From Reticulitermes lucifugus (Eukaryota > Arthropoda > Insecta > Blattodea > Rhinotermitidae): a stretch of DNA of 64,000 nucleotides. A model generated the notes under the pieces. That model saw only the letters and a program-made list of their open reading frames with translations. It ran no database searches and had not been told where the DNA came from. Shown in pieces: positions 23,095 to 34,304 of the stretch (its first letter is position 1; each line of letters starts with the position of its first letter). The position numbers and the translations under genes were made by a program. The stretch is taken from the NCBI GenBank assembly GCA_026260175.1, contig JAKCWW010001172.1, positions 1 to 64,000 of the forward strand, given 5' to 3'.

Positions 23095-26000
23095 TCACTA
23101 CCTGATTATTCTGTTTCTTTTTTAATGTATTGACTTCCTTCTTTGAAACATCTATCCGATTTCGGAGAGTTTCTTTGAGCCTGTTCTTTCTAAACGCAGT
23201 TTTCTGATACGAACAATAGTTAGTCGTCTGATGAGAACCGATGTTTCAGAGATACAAGGAGAATGATGCATTTCCTATTGCTTTCCAATACTCAAATGGC
23301 AGGAAAGTAAGGGGCGCAAGGAGTGGATAAAAAGAGAGAGAAAAGATAATGGAATACGAAAAAGAATCGACATCTGTTGTGGTTTAGCCATGCAGAAGAC
23401 TAAGAAGGGGGGTGTGATGGAAGTGAGGTAGGGGTGTGATAGAGATGTTGAAGAGAATGATTATTATTTCGATATATCGATTGACTATTATGTCTTGTAC
23501 TTTTTCTTTTGAAAAGAAGAACGCCTCTCAATACAGTTATATGTACGCAGATGGTTATATATATTCATCCTACAAGAAAGTCTTCTTCTGAATTACTGTC
23601 AAAATGAAAGATATTGGCTTGTAACCATACTTAAGAGTTTGATTTCTTTGTTTTGTCTCATTATGTTCGCGCTACGACTCAATTCAGTTCTCCTTATTTA
23701 GGATTCGTGGAAATTTTATGATCTCAATTTTCAAAGTAACGACTTTTCACACATCTTATCTGGCAATATATTTTGATGGCTTGAAATAAAAGTACCAAAA
23801 CCAGTCGCTGGAAATACATACAAACAATTCATATTCACGTAAGGTTTTCCAGTGATTTTCATGCCATACTTCTACCCTTTTCTTCTTTAAGTACTTCCCT
23901 CAAATTTCTGTACAAATTTGTTTAATATATTCACAAAAGTCACAGTCTATTCTAAATAAAACTTTCCGCATTTCGTTATGAAAGAAACGTCAGGCATTTT
24001 AAGGCTAACAAATTTAGCTAAAGTAAACACGTTAGAAATTATCCTACAATATGCAAGACATAATTCCTAATATTACAGCAATGCTTGTTAAAATCGATAA
24101 ATCACTAACATAGGTGTTTCAGGGGAATTTTCCGTAGTTCTGGAGAACGTTTCTTAAGTTAAATCACATCTATGTAACCAAAAACCCCATACCCGAAGTC
24201 GAACGATTACAGAGATAATGGCGAGTTGAGTTTTAGAGAAAGAGAATTGTTATGCACATATTGGTTACAAAATGCCTGTTAAAACGAGGATAAATTTGTG
24301 GTTCCTGTAGTGTCGACAGCTGTACTTAACATCTAATTAACATCTGAGTGACATAGTCGCATTGATTAATTATGAAAACTTTCATGTGTTTCGTAAAAAT
24401 CGTCCATAGGTTTCCAAGTACTTTAAGTTGCACATTCGCCTCTGTATGGCTTGACTTTGCTATAGGCTCAAGGACGGACCTGCGCAGTGTATGGACAGCA
24501 CGTCACAGAAACCAGATACAGTAAATGGAACCGCCAGAATACCACGTTTTCCTCGTGTAATAATTTCCGTAATCATTCAACTTCAGATATAGGTGTGTTT
24601 GGTTATATCAACGTAAGTTAACGGACAGAACGTTCTCCCGACGTATGTATGGCAGGTTGCACCTGAAACACCATGTATAAGATGTTAGAGAAAATAACTT
24701 AATCCACAAATGAATTATGGGTCTCAGTACATCGCGAAATTCCGTCTTAATTCTTCATAAGCACTAGAATTTGGAATTCCGTCTGTAAAAGAAAATTTTA
24801 TCGGATGTTTAATTTCTGAAATATTAGTTAGAATTACAACTTTTCATTGCACTTCAGGTTCAATATACAGTCTGCAATGTAAATAAACGTTATTTACATA
24901 GCTTTACATTTATATATTTCAGCCAAATTGTCCAATTTAATAAACCCTTATTTCTTAACAACCTGATATAAGTATGTGTATCTTCGATACTGTGATAAGG
25001 GTTCACATATCGTTCTACATCCCTATAATATTCATGGTGCTGCTGACTTCATCCGGAAGACCCAACTTGATTTGTGGTTCCTGTTCACTCGACCTTCTTG
25101 CACACGAGTTTCTGTTGTATTTTATTGAGGTAGGAATGGGGTTAGATCGAGAAGAAGGGGGCAGAAGTGGTGGTTGATGTTGGTTTCTTGTGTATAGGTT
25201 TAGATAGCTCTAAAGAGGGGCGTGTTCCTTTTGCAATCGTCTCCTTGTTCTTCAGCGAAGGAGTAAAAGGAATGAGCAGACGCAGGAAGGAGGAAACGCA
25301 GAAGGAAGCCGTGTTTCAGCAGATGTAGAAAAAGCTTCTTTATTCCTAATGGCATGAGACAAACAGAATGCTTGCTGTGTTCTCTTTACGTGGATTTAAC
25401 TTCCATCCCTCTCTATCTGTTTCTTCGCCTATTCTATTTTCAATGTACAGGATGTTACGGAATAGGAGAGTAATTCAGAGTTTGTAATATCGATCTCGTG
25501 ACAGATGTTGATTACCGTGAATTTTCAATTAAGCACTGTGGCCAAAACTCTTCCCGGTATGTAACAAAGAATTTGTAAATGCTGTTTACTGTCAACCCGT
25601 GTACCTTCCAAGCGAATAAGATAAAGATATTAAAAAAAAAAGGTTTGTCACGTGTTTTGTATTGCTCGTGTTACCTTTTAGGAAAGACTGCTCCATGGCG
25701 TGGTTAATGATGAGTTAGTTTCGTAGTGCTCTATGAACATATTTTATTTTGTTAGTGGACATTAATTATAACTCGTGAAAACGAAGTAACTGGTTGTAGA
25801 AAATGTGTGTGTGAAGTGGTGATGAACTTCCAGGTTTCGCTACCACAGATTTGGGTAGTTAGATGATTATTTCCACAGTACTGCCTTTGTTTAGTGTTGA
25901 GACGATGGAACCCTCGTGGGTTTCTTCAACCTTTCACTGTAAAGAGCTTGACATTAAAATATGCCACAGACTTCTTCCCTCATATAATATCAGTCAGCAT

Positions 26001-26585
26001 ATCACATGGTGTTTGATGCTGCAAATAATCATTCATATCATTTTCGCCTTCACTGATGGAAAAAATTTTGGGTTGGACTTCTGCTTAGTAGCACGGATAT
26101 GTCAGATTTGAATCCACGCTGCTCATTTGAGATCGCTGGCTGTTATTTCAGTTAATACAGACATATGCTGGCAGGATAAATTCAAACACGCCGCTATCGG
26201 TTCCTTCCACATCTTGTCCAACTTTTTGCTGCAGGCAAATCCCTTTGAGTCACTTCTTTCATATCTCCATCCGTATCCCCAAATGAACTTCTCAATTTTG
26301 GGCAGAACTTAAAAACAACATGACACTAAGTCCGATAAAAGTCACAATTCTTTCTTTGTCATAACAGCGAATTATGTTACATCTTTACTCTGCAGATGGC
26401 GTAATTTTTATCAACGGGTTGCTATGTGTGGAAGTGTGTAAAAATCACCACAGCCTTAGAATAACACAACATATGCACATAGAAAAACATGCATATGTAT
26501 ATATAAATGTGTGATTACAAAGTGTGTTTCAATTAACGGTCCCTTGGTTCATGAAGTGTCACTGTTTAGTTGTGTGGTCCATGTA
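23095..26585. other. No gene recognised
   Basis: About 3.5 kb of AT-rich sequence. Open frames at 24974-25177 and 25863-26111 have no recognisable domain. No transposon termini were recognised. Confidence 0.45.
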
Positions 26586-26589
26586 AGGC

Positions 26590-26850
26590 AAACGTTTCCT
26601 TGTCCACGATAGGAAGGCATATAGGTAGAGTAGATGTGTATTCGCTTATTCTTAACCTGGGCCCTGGATGAAGATGAGTGGTTAACTTCACGCTTCGACC
26701 GTTTTGTCTCCGGGAAAGAACCCCGGTATCCATTGAATACGAGATTAGATGGACCTCATAGCCAGTCTGGACGTTTCGGAGAGGAGAAAAATCTCTTGCC
26801 CCCACACCGGCTTTCGAACACCAGACTGTCCAGCCCGTAGCCTAGTATCT
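26590..26850 (-). mobile_element. SINE-1 copy, antisense, near full length
   Basis: The plus strand runs from GAAGGCATATAGGTAGAG through TTCTTAACCTGGGCCC, TCTCCGGGAAAGAACCCC, GGAGAGGAGAAAAATCTC and CGGCTTTCGAACACCAGAC, and ends in text complementary to the tRNA-like head (CCCGTAGCCTAG). B-box-like text (GTGTTCGAAAGCC on the minus strand) is present. The open frames on both strands here are products of the repeat. Confidence 0.7.
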
Positions 26851-26983
26851 CGTGAAACTATGAGAATTTGCACACACATGTCTTCACCGAAAAGAGTTTC
26901 GGCGTAATTGGAAAGGACTGTTGTACTCCAAGTAGTACTTAATAATCATATAATGTGAGGAACGTACTTAGTTTTGTTACATC

Positions 26984-26986
<3 letters not shown>

Positions 26987-27028
<42 letters not shown>

Positions 27029-27034
27029 CGCGCG
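26987..27034. repeat. (TG)n/(CG)n microsatellite
   Basis: About 16 TG units pass into alternating CG and TG. Such alternating purine-pyrimidine runs can adopt Z-form DNA in principle; no function is implied. Confidence 0.9.
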
Positions 27035-27400
27035 TATGTATATAACATCACTTCTATAATTTTCTTTAACGTTGCCGTAGCCAAATCAATATAGAGAAAG
27101 AGAGAGAGTCCTTAAATATACCAATGTCAAATAAGCACTGGCATAACTGGAGCACAGAAAGATCTGTGCGGAGTTTCATGAAGCGTTTGTACGTTTATAT
27201 AAAAGGTTTTGATTCAGTAGTTGTAAGTGGGTACAGAAGGGCACTAAACCAGTGTACCGCGACTCCTTAATGGCAATGAAGTATTTGGTTTGACGAGAAA
27301 ATACAGACTGCTTAACACTAGTTAAAATGCACAAGGAGTTCAGTTCAGAATCTTACATCTTCCGATTTCCCATAAAAGGGTGTGAAAATAAAAACAGATA
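27035..27400. other. No gene recognised
   Basis: Unassigned AT-rich sequence between a microsatellite and the foldback element. Confidence 0.4.
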
Positions 27401-27472
27401 GTCATACATATCTTTAACCAACCAATGCACACTTACTATTCTTTGTTATCCAATACAATTTACCATAAAATT

Positions 27473-27519
27473 AGTCCGACATGTTTTGAATCGCTATTTT
27501 GGGATCATCGTCAGGGACT
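27473..27519 (-). ncRNA. Hammerhead-ribozyme-like motif, stem I AGTCC/GGACT
   Basis: On the minus strand: stem I AGTCC (27515-27519), core CTGACGA (matches CTGANGA), a TGATCCC stem II strand, an AAAATA loop, a GCGAT strand, then CAAAA where GAAA is expected, CATG, TC in the cleavage-site position (GTC triplet) and the stem I partner GGACT (27473-27477). Stem I is a perfect 5-bp helix and the heptamer core is intact. The GAAA element carries a substitution. Confidence 0.55.
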
Positions 27520-27670
27520 TGGATTGTGAATTACACAAATTGCAAAACAACAACACTGAAAATTAATTTTCAGTGGACCCAGAAACAACTGAGATATCAT
27601 ACATTTTAACATTTGTACTGTTGAAATGTACCATTACTGTTGTTTTGTAATTGGTGTAATTCACAATCCA

Positions 27671-27717
27671 AATCCCTGATGATGATCCCAAAATAGGGAT
27701 TCGAAGCATGTTGGACT
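27671..27717 (+). ncRNA. Hammerhead-ribozyme-like motif, intact CTGATGA core
   Basis: Core CTGATGA at 27676-27682, stem II ATCCC/GGGAT around an AAAATA loop, GAAG (27703-27706) in place of GAAA, CATG, TT in the cleavage-site position, then GGACT. Stem I pairs as TCC with GGA, followed by a mismatch. This is one of two units in the window with an unchanged CTGATGA heptamer. Confidence 0.55.
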
Positions 27718-27789
27718 AGTTTTACGGTAAATTGTATTGTATAATAAAGAATAATAAGTGTGCACTGGTTGGTCAAAGAGATGTACGAT

Positions 27790-29080
27790 AACTAAAGTGC
27801 ACCGTATGAATAATGTAAAAACATAGATTGTAAGTCACCTTTCGGAAGACGTAAAACGTGGTTCTTTACCTCGAAGGAAGAACATGGATTGAGGGTGTCC
27901 GGGAGCAGAGTGAGAAAAATGCCTGGACATAAGAGGGAATAATTAACGGGAGGATGGAGAAGACTACGAAAAGTTGAGCTTCATAATTCGGAGGTCTACT
28001 TTTCATCAAACGTAGGTTATAACCTTGAGAGGAGCGGAACTAGTAACGTGCATGTGAAAAATAAGAAATGTATACACAATTTTAATCGGAAAACTTGAAA
28101 AGTAGAGATCACGTAGAAGATATAATCGTGGACACGATGATAAGACTAAAATGTAATTGGAAGAAATAGTGGTGTAGACAGGATAAAACTAGCTCAGGAT
28201 AGACTTAGAATAGAATACAGGAACGGAGTTTTGTAACCAAGGTAATGTATCTTTCTGTTCCACACTAGAAGGAAAGTTTCCTGGCCAGCTAGACAACTAT
28301 GATTTTCTCGTGAAGGGCTCTGTTCCATTGATTCCCTTAGGAATTTCGTGTATGTACATAACAGTAAGAAAGTGTTGTGTCTTAAATGTTCATTTCGTCC
28401 AAAATATTCCTTGTTCAGAAAGAGGAAAGACATTCAGCTCTGTCGATACAAGAACTGTAATGAAACCAGAGTGAAGTAGGAACGGCGGTGTACGGGGAGG
28501 GGGTGGAATTGTGGCGGGAGAAGGGATAGGAAATGAAGCAACAAACGTACAAATGGCCTGGAACGGCATTAAAACTACCGCCAAGACGGAGTCCTTTGTG
28601 AAAAGGGCTCACTGGCAATGGGTACGACTGTGGAGAGAAAGTCTAGGGTTGGGGGGTGGGACGATGGAAACAGGCCTTTACCAAAGAGCGATAAAATCCA
28701 AATCATTCGCAAAGGAGAGGAAAAGCAAGTGGAAAAGAACAAGGCAATGTTCGGGGAAGAAATCTGTAACGGGTAATCGTTTCAGCGTGCTTTAAAAGAG
28801 CGACATCTGTAACTACCGTTGTTATTCTTATCCTTTTGAAAAACAGGAAACTGGAACGAGGGGATTTTAACCGTTTATATTGTTCGAAGAAAGAGACGGA
28901 ATCTCTGATACTACAAACAGATATTAAAAATGAGGTACAGCTACCCACGTGTCTGAGTACCAGACCTTTTTTTGCATGCGTTCTCCCTGATCAAAATTCG
29001 TAGATAAGCAGTTGGTAAAGGACACTTCGGAGAACTGAGATTCTCACAGCAGTGTTACTGAAGATTAAAAAGTCTTCTGA
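27790..29080. other. No gene recognised
   Basis: Unassigned. The plus frame at 28511-28795 (94 codons, rich in Lys, Arg and Gly) and the overlapping minus frames have no domain and lie in purine-biased sequence, so they look like chance. Confidence 0.4.
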
Positions 29081-29099
29081 AATTTTATGTCGTATCTTT

Positions 29100-29157
29100 T
29101 GTTATGTCTTTACCGACGTTTCGGAAGGCCGTAGAGCCTTTATCTTCTTGGCCAAAC
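29100..29157 (-). ncRNA. Hammerhead-like unit, GAAACGTC subfamily
   Basis: On the minus strand: TTTGGCC, AAGAAGA (in the place of CTGANGA), a strong stem AAGGC/GGCCTT, CC, GAAA, CG, TC, then GGTAAAG. Pairing of stem I starts as CC with GG and a G-U pair, then breaks and resumes in the TTT/AAA block. The first two core bases differ from the consensus, so activity is unlikely. The GAAACGTCGGTAA text is shared with 12.56, 32.05 and 48.24 kb. Confidence 0.4.
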
Positions 29158-29159
29158 TG

Positions 29160-31060
29160 TCGATCTCTTCTAGGAAATGCTTTGCTCTGAAGATGAAGTC
29201 GTATGAAAGAGTGGAGATTTTCACTGACGCGTTCTTTAATTAGGCTAATTAGTGAGTCAAATGCTTAGGCCATTTTACTCAAGTGGAAATAGCCCCCGAT
29301 AACCATTGGATGGATATGTGGTTGGGTGAATTTCAGACTCGGTGAGGACGCAGAGGCAGAAAAAAGAAAGATTACTTTTTTGAACTAAGTTACGTTACGT
29401 TATGCAATTAAATTTGACTCTCACAAACGATAATGTAGTAGAATGTATCATATTTTTCGTATATATATATATATATATGTTATTATTCACCTTAAATAGT
29501 TACATTTTAGCTGGAACTCGTAGTGCATATTAGTGCTACGAGCAATTGTTAGTGCAAGTGCCTTCAAACTTTAAATATCTGTGGAATACTTTTTACTAAA
29601 TCGAAATTTTCGAGAAAGTCCTGAAAGTAAAAGAGCATATTGGGTTGCAAAATGAAATAAAACATTTAAACCATTAACTTTTTTCTAAAAAATAAAACAT
29701 TTACGCTTGTTTATGAAAAAAACAGTATTTTATTTTTGGCCAGTTATACTGAAAATGAACCCACAGCCGATCATAAATAACGATAGGGATAAACACGAAA
29801 ATCTATTTAAAACTTAATCAAAATTATATTTACCAATTTTATTATACATAGCTTGTGCTTGCTGAACCCCTGAAGTCGCCCGTGGAAGCTATGGTTCTGC
29901 GAAACACACTTTGAATACCGCTGGTCTAGTTTAAGCAGTCGACCTCCTCTTCGCGCTTTTATCCTGTACAGCTGACACGTGACAACCTCGAGGAATAAGA
30001 CAGCTTAGCTTTACTGCAGTGTTGTTGTTCTTCCTGACCTCCCTTGGCTCTCTTCCCTAGTTCAAAGCTACGGTATCGGTTCACGTGGCATCATCACTGT
30101 TCTCTTTGAATGAATGCACGAGGGAACTGTTTGATGGTTCATGTAAACAAAATTCTTTCAAAGAAGGTTAACTGTGTACCACTGTTGCATTATTTTTTAA
30201 TTGTAATTACCGTAAAAGAAGGATGAGACATGATATTCAGTTTGTATAGAAATGGATTGGATATGAGTTATATGTAGGTCGGGTGGGATGAGGCAAGGGG
30301 GTGTGAAGAGGGGTAAAATGAAAGGCGTGCGACAAAGGAGCAAGAGGGTACTTTGAGGGTGGCTGCGGGAAAAGGAGGAGGAGTGGAATAGGAAGAGATC
30401 ATCCAACTTGTTCTGTGTGTATATATTATAAGATTGCTATCTCCATATTTCCTATAACACAAAGCGACAGACTTGGAGAGAAGGCTGGTAAGATTCTGTT
30501 CACTCTGAGATGATAAATGGAATATGGCATTTCCATCAGTGTGGCTCGGATTGATCGTCATATAACAAGATGTCGGAAATTTGATACGCACTAAGACAGT
30601 CTACTACTGACAGTACAGTGTAACTTCGCCATACAGTGTTCAGGAGTGCTTATCTATTCCTACACTTTCTTTAAGAAGAGTGCAAGGAATGTCAGACGCA
30701 AGAGAATTAAAAACCAAGATCCAGCTTGTGTCTGTCAGCGTATCCCCTCGCATTATTATTTTTGCATAAGTTCGCGAAATGGTTACGCTAAACTTCGTTT
30801 ATGTGTTTCTATTTTAAACGCTATTGGGAGACTTTGATTTTGGCCCGCGTTAAATTTTCTGTTCGCTTCCAATACAGTAAGATTTACCCTAAATATTGTA
30901 TTTCACATATTTGTTTTGTAATGTACTTACGTCATATAAAAAGAATATGTACCGGAATATAACAGTGAAGAATTTGGAAATGATGGTGTGAATTAGAATC
31001 AACTGGCACAGGAATGGATCCAGGGTTCCTGTAAACACGGTAATAAACTATTGCTTTTTA
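29160..31060. other. Mostly unassigned; possible hAT-type terminus near 29929
   Basis: An (AT)n run lies at 29460-29479. The text GTTCTGCGAAACACACTTTG, AATACCGCTGGTCTAG at about 29893-29929 resembles the terminal region of some hAT elements (minus strand CTAGACCAGCGGTATTC), but a matching second end was not found. Open frames around 30197-30591 are in low-complexity sequence and look spurious. Confidence 0.25.
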
Positions 31061-31065
31061 TAAAA

Positions 31066-31142
31066 TGTGAAGAAGTTCTTGACCAACTGAGCGACTGTCA
31101 ACTTCTTAAGAAGGACCCTGGTCCATGAGTCAGTTAATTCAG
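31066..31142 (+). mobile_element. LINE 3' tail fragment
   Basis: AAATGTGAAGAAGTTCTTGACC, GACTGTCAACTTCTTAAGAAGG and ACCCTGGTCCATGAGTCAG match the 3' tail of the LINE at 41.64-41.73 kb in order and spacing. No coding part is left, consistent with a 5'-truncated insertion. Confidence 0.6.
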
Positions 31143-31144
31143 CC

Positions 31145-32040
31145 AGTAGATTGTCTGTGTGTTGAAGTGCCGAAATTGATTCCCATCAGGGGCACAAGTT
31201 TATCCCTTATATGAAAATTTAACTCTTTAATCTTCCCCTGCTCTGATCAGGTTCACGATTCTGCAGGAGATCCAAATGAATGACCAGCTTGTCGCTAGGT
31301 CAGTTTATCCTTGGACGAGAATCTTGGTATTAATGTTTAGGATACTGGGTGGCAAAGACAGAAATCTCCCACTCCTGCCGAGAGAGGAAGCCCAGTCGTC
31401 CATCTCACAGCCAGCCACTTTATTTACTGAGGTTTCCCTTTTCGATTGGAAGTCATAATGACATGCACTAGCTGCATATTAACATGACTGTGTACTGTGT
31501 TGTTACCAGAATTGGCAATTTTAATCTACTCTTCTGTTAAAGTTATTACTATAGAGCTAGGATAGTTGAGCCTTTACATCCATGCTAACGTTAGTATAAA
31601 GGCTCTGACGATTTACAATTTATATTGCTGAAAGTAAGACATTAGTTAAAATCAAACCTTGAGAAATGGCAGGACACGTTTCTGTTGCCGGTAATGTGAG
31701 ACAAGACGAATCCAAATCAATACTTCTACACGATATATCTCGTGCATGACTTTTTAAGTTCAACGAAGTTACACCATTAGAATCAGTGTTCTGTTGGACA
31801 GATTGTTAGAAGTACTGTTGGTGATCTGTTTATGACAAAGTAAGACTCTGCATTGTCATCAGAAGTTCCTATTTTCTGTACTTGAATTTATCTGGGTACA
31901 GGTTTTGAAGTTTTTGTCTCTGAGAAGCTCAGGCTTTAGCAGCTTGAAGGAGTTACACACCTCTGTTATTTAGAGTTCGGCAAGAAGCACTTAGTGCGAT
32001 TTGACGTTTTCGAAGCGATGTTGAAGACGATTACACTCTT
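31145..32040. other. No gene recognised
   Basis: Unassigned AT-rich sequence without a supported feature. Confidence 0.4.
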
Positions 32041-32047
32041 CTGAGAT

Positions 32048-32116
32048 TTGACGCCGTGTTTATTGGTAATTTGTTACCGAGGTTTTCGAGGAGCTTGCTA
32101 CCTACATCCTCGGGGT
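32048..32116 (-). ncRNA. Hammerhead-like unit, stem I ACC/GGT
   Basis: On the minus strand: ACC, core CCGAGGA (consensus CTGANGA, one change), an irregular stem II with an AAGCTCCTC strand, GAAA, ACC, TC and the stem I partner GGT, followed by GGTAACAAATTACC, which is itself nearly palindromic. On the plus strand the neighbouring TTTGACGCCGTGTTTATTGG is paralleled at 36.34 and 48.21 kb, placing the three loci in one family. Confidence 0.4.
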
Positions 32117-32354
32117 CTGCGTATGACTCGGCCCACCCCACAACGTCTCCCTATTCATAGGTTTGTTACGATTCTCGCCTAACATGCTCTTCCGTTACAT
32201 AACACAACCCACTTCAACCTGAAGCTTATTTGCCTTCGATAAGTCTGATGATGGATGCAAGAAACTCATCAGATACGCCTGCACTTTTCAAAATATGAAT
32301 CCTTTGTAACAGCTCTCAAAGATAAATTTTCCCCTGTTCTCAATTATGTATCAC

Positions 32355-32515
32355 TTTATGAAAACATAAGGAGTCGAAGTATAGCTCCATGCATTCTTAA
32401 CCTTGTCGCTAGAAGGAAGGCAGTGTTTAGCTTTACTGCCAGGGAAGAGCCTTCGATCCCAACTGAACAGGAGATTAGGAGGGCCCAGAGCCGGTTTGGA
32501 GGATTTGGAGGTTTT
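32355..32515 (-). mobile_element. SINE-1 copy, antisense
   Basis: The plus strand shows AGTATAGCTCCATGCATTC, TTAACCTTGTCGCTAG, CCAGGGAAGAGCCTTCGATCC, AACAGGAGATTAGGAGGGCC and CAGAGCCGGTTTGG. Open frames across it on both strands are not genes. Confidence 0.65.
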
Positions 32516-32519
32516 ACTA

Positions 32520-33690
32520 TGTACAGATTCTGTATATGCCAGATTCGTTCTATATTATCTGACTGTTTCGGATTGCTACTATGTTTATACAGTTCAGCTT
32601 GTATATGTAGGATGTAGGTAAGTTTACGGTCTATAGCCGTACCAGATTTCACATACTAGCTCCAATGGTTCAGTCATTATTCTCATCAAAGTGAAAGTTA
32701 GAACCTGGTTACGTTGTCATTGTTTCTTCTGTACAAAGCACCACCTTAACAGAAGTCGCGTACATTTCTATTGCCATATATTTCAGAACCCTAAAGCAAA
32801 TGGCGCTATTGCCGCTAACATGTCACAATTTCGTAACTTCGCCGTGTTAGTTTTACTAACTAAGCGAAATTACGTAAAAGATACGTCATGGGGATGAAAT
32901 CGAAAGATACAAAGTTTCGACCAAGATTCGTGAAAGTCGGTCAGGTACTTCAGACCTTGCAATGGAGACTCACAGAGAGCATTGCGTTCTCGTAACCCTA
33001 GTTTCTTCCGCAAGGAAGGGAAATTTGCAAAACCGGGAAGTAGCCGAACAGTTGCGTCTCACCCACTCCTGTGTTGAAGTCTGCCATTTATTTAGCACGT
33101 GCCTTATAATAATGAGAGACAAAGTGTCTGATTGAATGGTGAAAACCCTTGCGTCGTAATCGCGGGTCCGACTTTCCTGACAGGTTTCTCTTATGTGACT
33201 GAAGAGAACCATGAAATAGGCTGCGACGGTATCCTTTCAAATTCGTAACTACTACCCCATAATGACTCCCTTAGGTCCGTCTTTACTTTGTTGACGCTAA
33301 ATAAAGGACAGTTTAAAAAGTATTAAATTTTGGGTCAGTGACAAAAATTCGCTTGGAAGGAAGGCACATGTAACTTGTACTTGCTGTGACTTCTGTATGT
33401 ACGATAGTTATTCCTGTTAACACCCGTCGTTCCTAATTTAATGTTATGTATACGTGGGCCGAAGCAGCTGTTATTGTACTTTCTCAATGTTACATGGGCT
33501 GTTCTCATAAATGTATCTTACATTTCTCTAAGACACTGCAAATATTATGTTATTAAAATGAAAACATCTGTCTTATATCCAGTAGAATAGTTTTTATTAG
33601 GCAGGAAATATTGTCTAATCAATTGCTTGAAGATACTTAACAACTCCTGTCACTAATATTAGAATCCGCTTATTTTAAACCTGTTCCAAT
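32520..33690. other. No gene recognised
   Basis: About 1.2 kb of unassigned sequence. An 80-codon minus frame (32970-33212) has no recognisable domain. Confidence 0.4.
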
Positions 33691-33696
33691 ATACAA

Positions 33697-33722
33697 ATCA
33701 TCATCATCATCATCATCATCAT
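33697..33722. repeat. (CAT)n microsatellite
   Basis: A trinucleotide run of about eight units, 24 bases before the left end of the long-TIR element. Confidence 0.9.
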
Positions 33723-33745
33723 TAGCACACCTGTAGCAAACACCG

Positions 33746-34302
33746 TATGTAGAATGTCCCAGGAGTTAAGGTCAAATCTGTAGGGTCTAATTCCAAAGCT
33801 AATTCATACACATTGGTCCGACTGGCAACGGTTATCGAGTTAGTAGCATTTGTAGCGGCTGTGCGCAGGCGTGGGCTTACTCATGTAATCTTAGCGACGC
33901 CAGTAGTGCGTCAGATAGCAAACAGCGCGGTCAGTTCGTGCTGCGATAAGTGTGCAGTGATAAGTAACTGTAAACATTCCGTTTTCCTAGGAAGAATACG
34001 CCGATACGCATTTTGTGTACGGGTTTTGCAACGGTAACGCCGCTGCTGCTGTTTAACAAAATGCATCCAACCAGATGGAGGCCACTTTGAACTGCTCCTC
34101 TCTGACTGTACATTGAACAACCAATCTCAATAATTGCACAACGCACTTCTTTCTCTTCTAATTTATTTAATGTACTGTAAATGCTCATAGCTCCGGAACC
34201 TTTTGCCAATCGGACTCGTGTGTATGTGACACTTCTGATTGAGAATTAGCCCTGGAATTAAATCCTGAAGTAATGACCTTAACTCCTGGGACTTTCTGTA
34301 TA
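33746..34302. mobile_element. 557-bp long-TIR element with DUF4817-like remnant
   Basis: The two ends are reverse complements over roughly 90-110 bases with small gaps: GTCCCAGGAGTTAAGGTCA, CTAATTCC, GCTAATTC and TCCGACTGGCAACGG at the left match GCCAATCGGACTCG, GAATTAGC, GGAATTAAATCC and TGACCTTAACTCCTGGGAC at the right. Between them lies a short coding remnant (33991-34056). TA dinucleotides sit at both ends, which would suit a mariner/Tc-type insertion, though the exact boundaries are uncertain. It is best read as an internally deleted derivative of an autonomous transposon. Confidence 0.7.
33991..34056 (+). pseudogene. DUF4817-like helix-turn-helix remnant
   Basis: The frame reads EEYADTHFVYGFCNGNAAAAV and then stops. 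The pattern (F/Y)-x-E-Y-A-D-M-H-x-x-Y-G-x-x-x-G-N-x-x-A-A is characteristic of the DUF4817 helix-turn-helix domain found at the N-terminus of transposon-encoded proteins in insects. In another frame the following bases give FNKMHPTRWRP, which fits the usual continuation (a Y/F-x-x-x-x-P-x-R pattern), so the stop is probably the result of a small frameshift. Only the first helix region is left; no transposase catalytic domain is present. Confidence 0.6.
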
Positions 34303-34304
34303 GT

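Larger units (their letters stand above)
27403..27788. mobile_element. 386-bp foldback element with two opposed hammerhead-like units
   Basis: The arms 27403-27553 and 27638-27788 are long imperfect reverse complements: AACCAACCAATGCAC against GTGCACTGGTTGGTC, and GTGAATTACACAAATTGC against GTAATTGGTGTAATTCAC. The 84-nt loop contains a perfect 22-bp palindrome at 27554-27575. Each arm carries one hammerhead-like unit (27473-27519 minus, 27671-27717 plus). The 3' region of the left unit (AACCAACCAATGCACA) is shared with the half copy at 43.48-43.58 kb. No coding sequence is present. Confidence 0.75.

Noticed and set aside
26987-27034. TG/CG run as a regulatory element
   Set aside because: A simple microsatellite without associated gene or motif context.
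28080-28200. Possible second LINE type (a LKCNWKK string resembling the LKWxWAGH block)
   Set aside because: The similarity is limited to a few residues, with stops around it and no supporting block nearby.
30197-30591. Two overlapping Ser/Pro/Leu-rich minus frames
   Set aside because: They lie in purine-rich low-complexity sequence and share no motif with known proteins.
33696-33722. CRISPR-like short repeats
   Set aside because: This is a plain (CAT)n microsatellite, and no array with unique spacers exists anywhere in the window.
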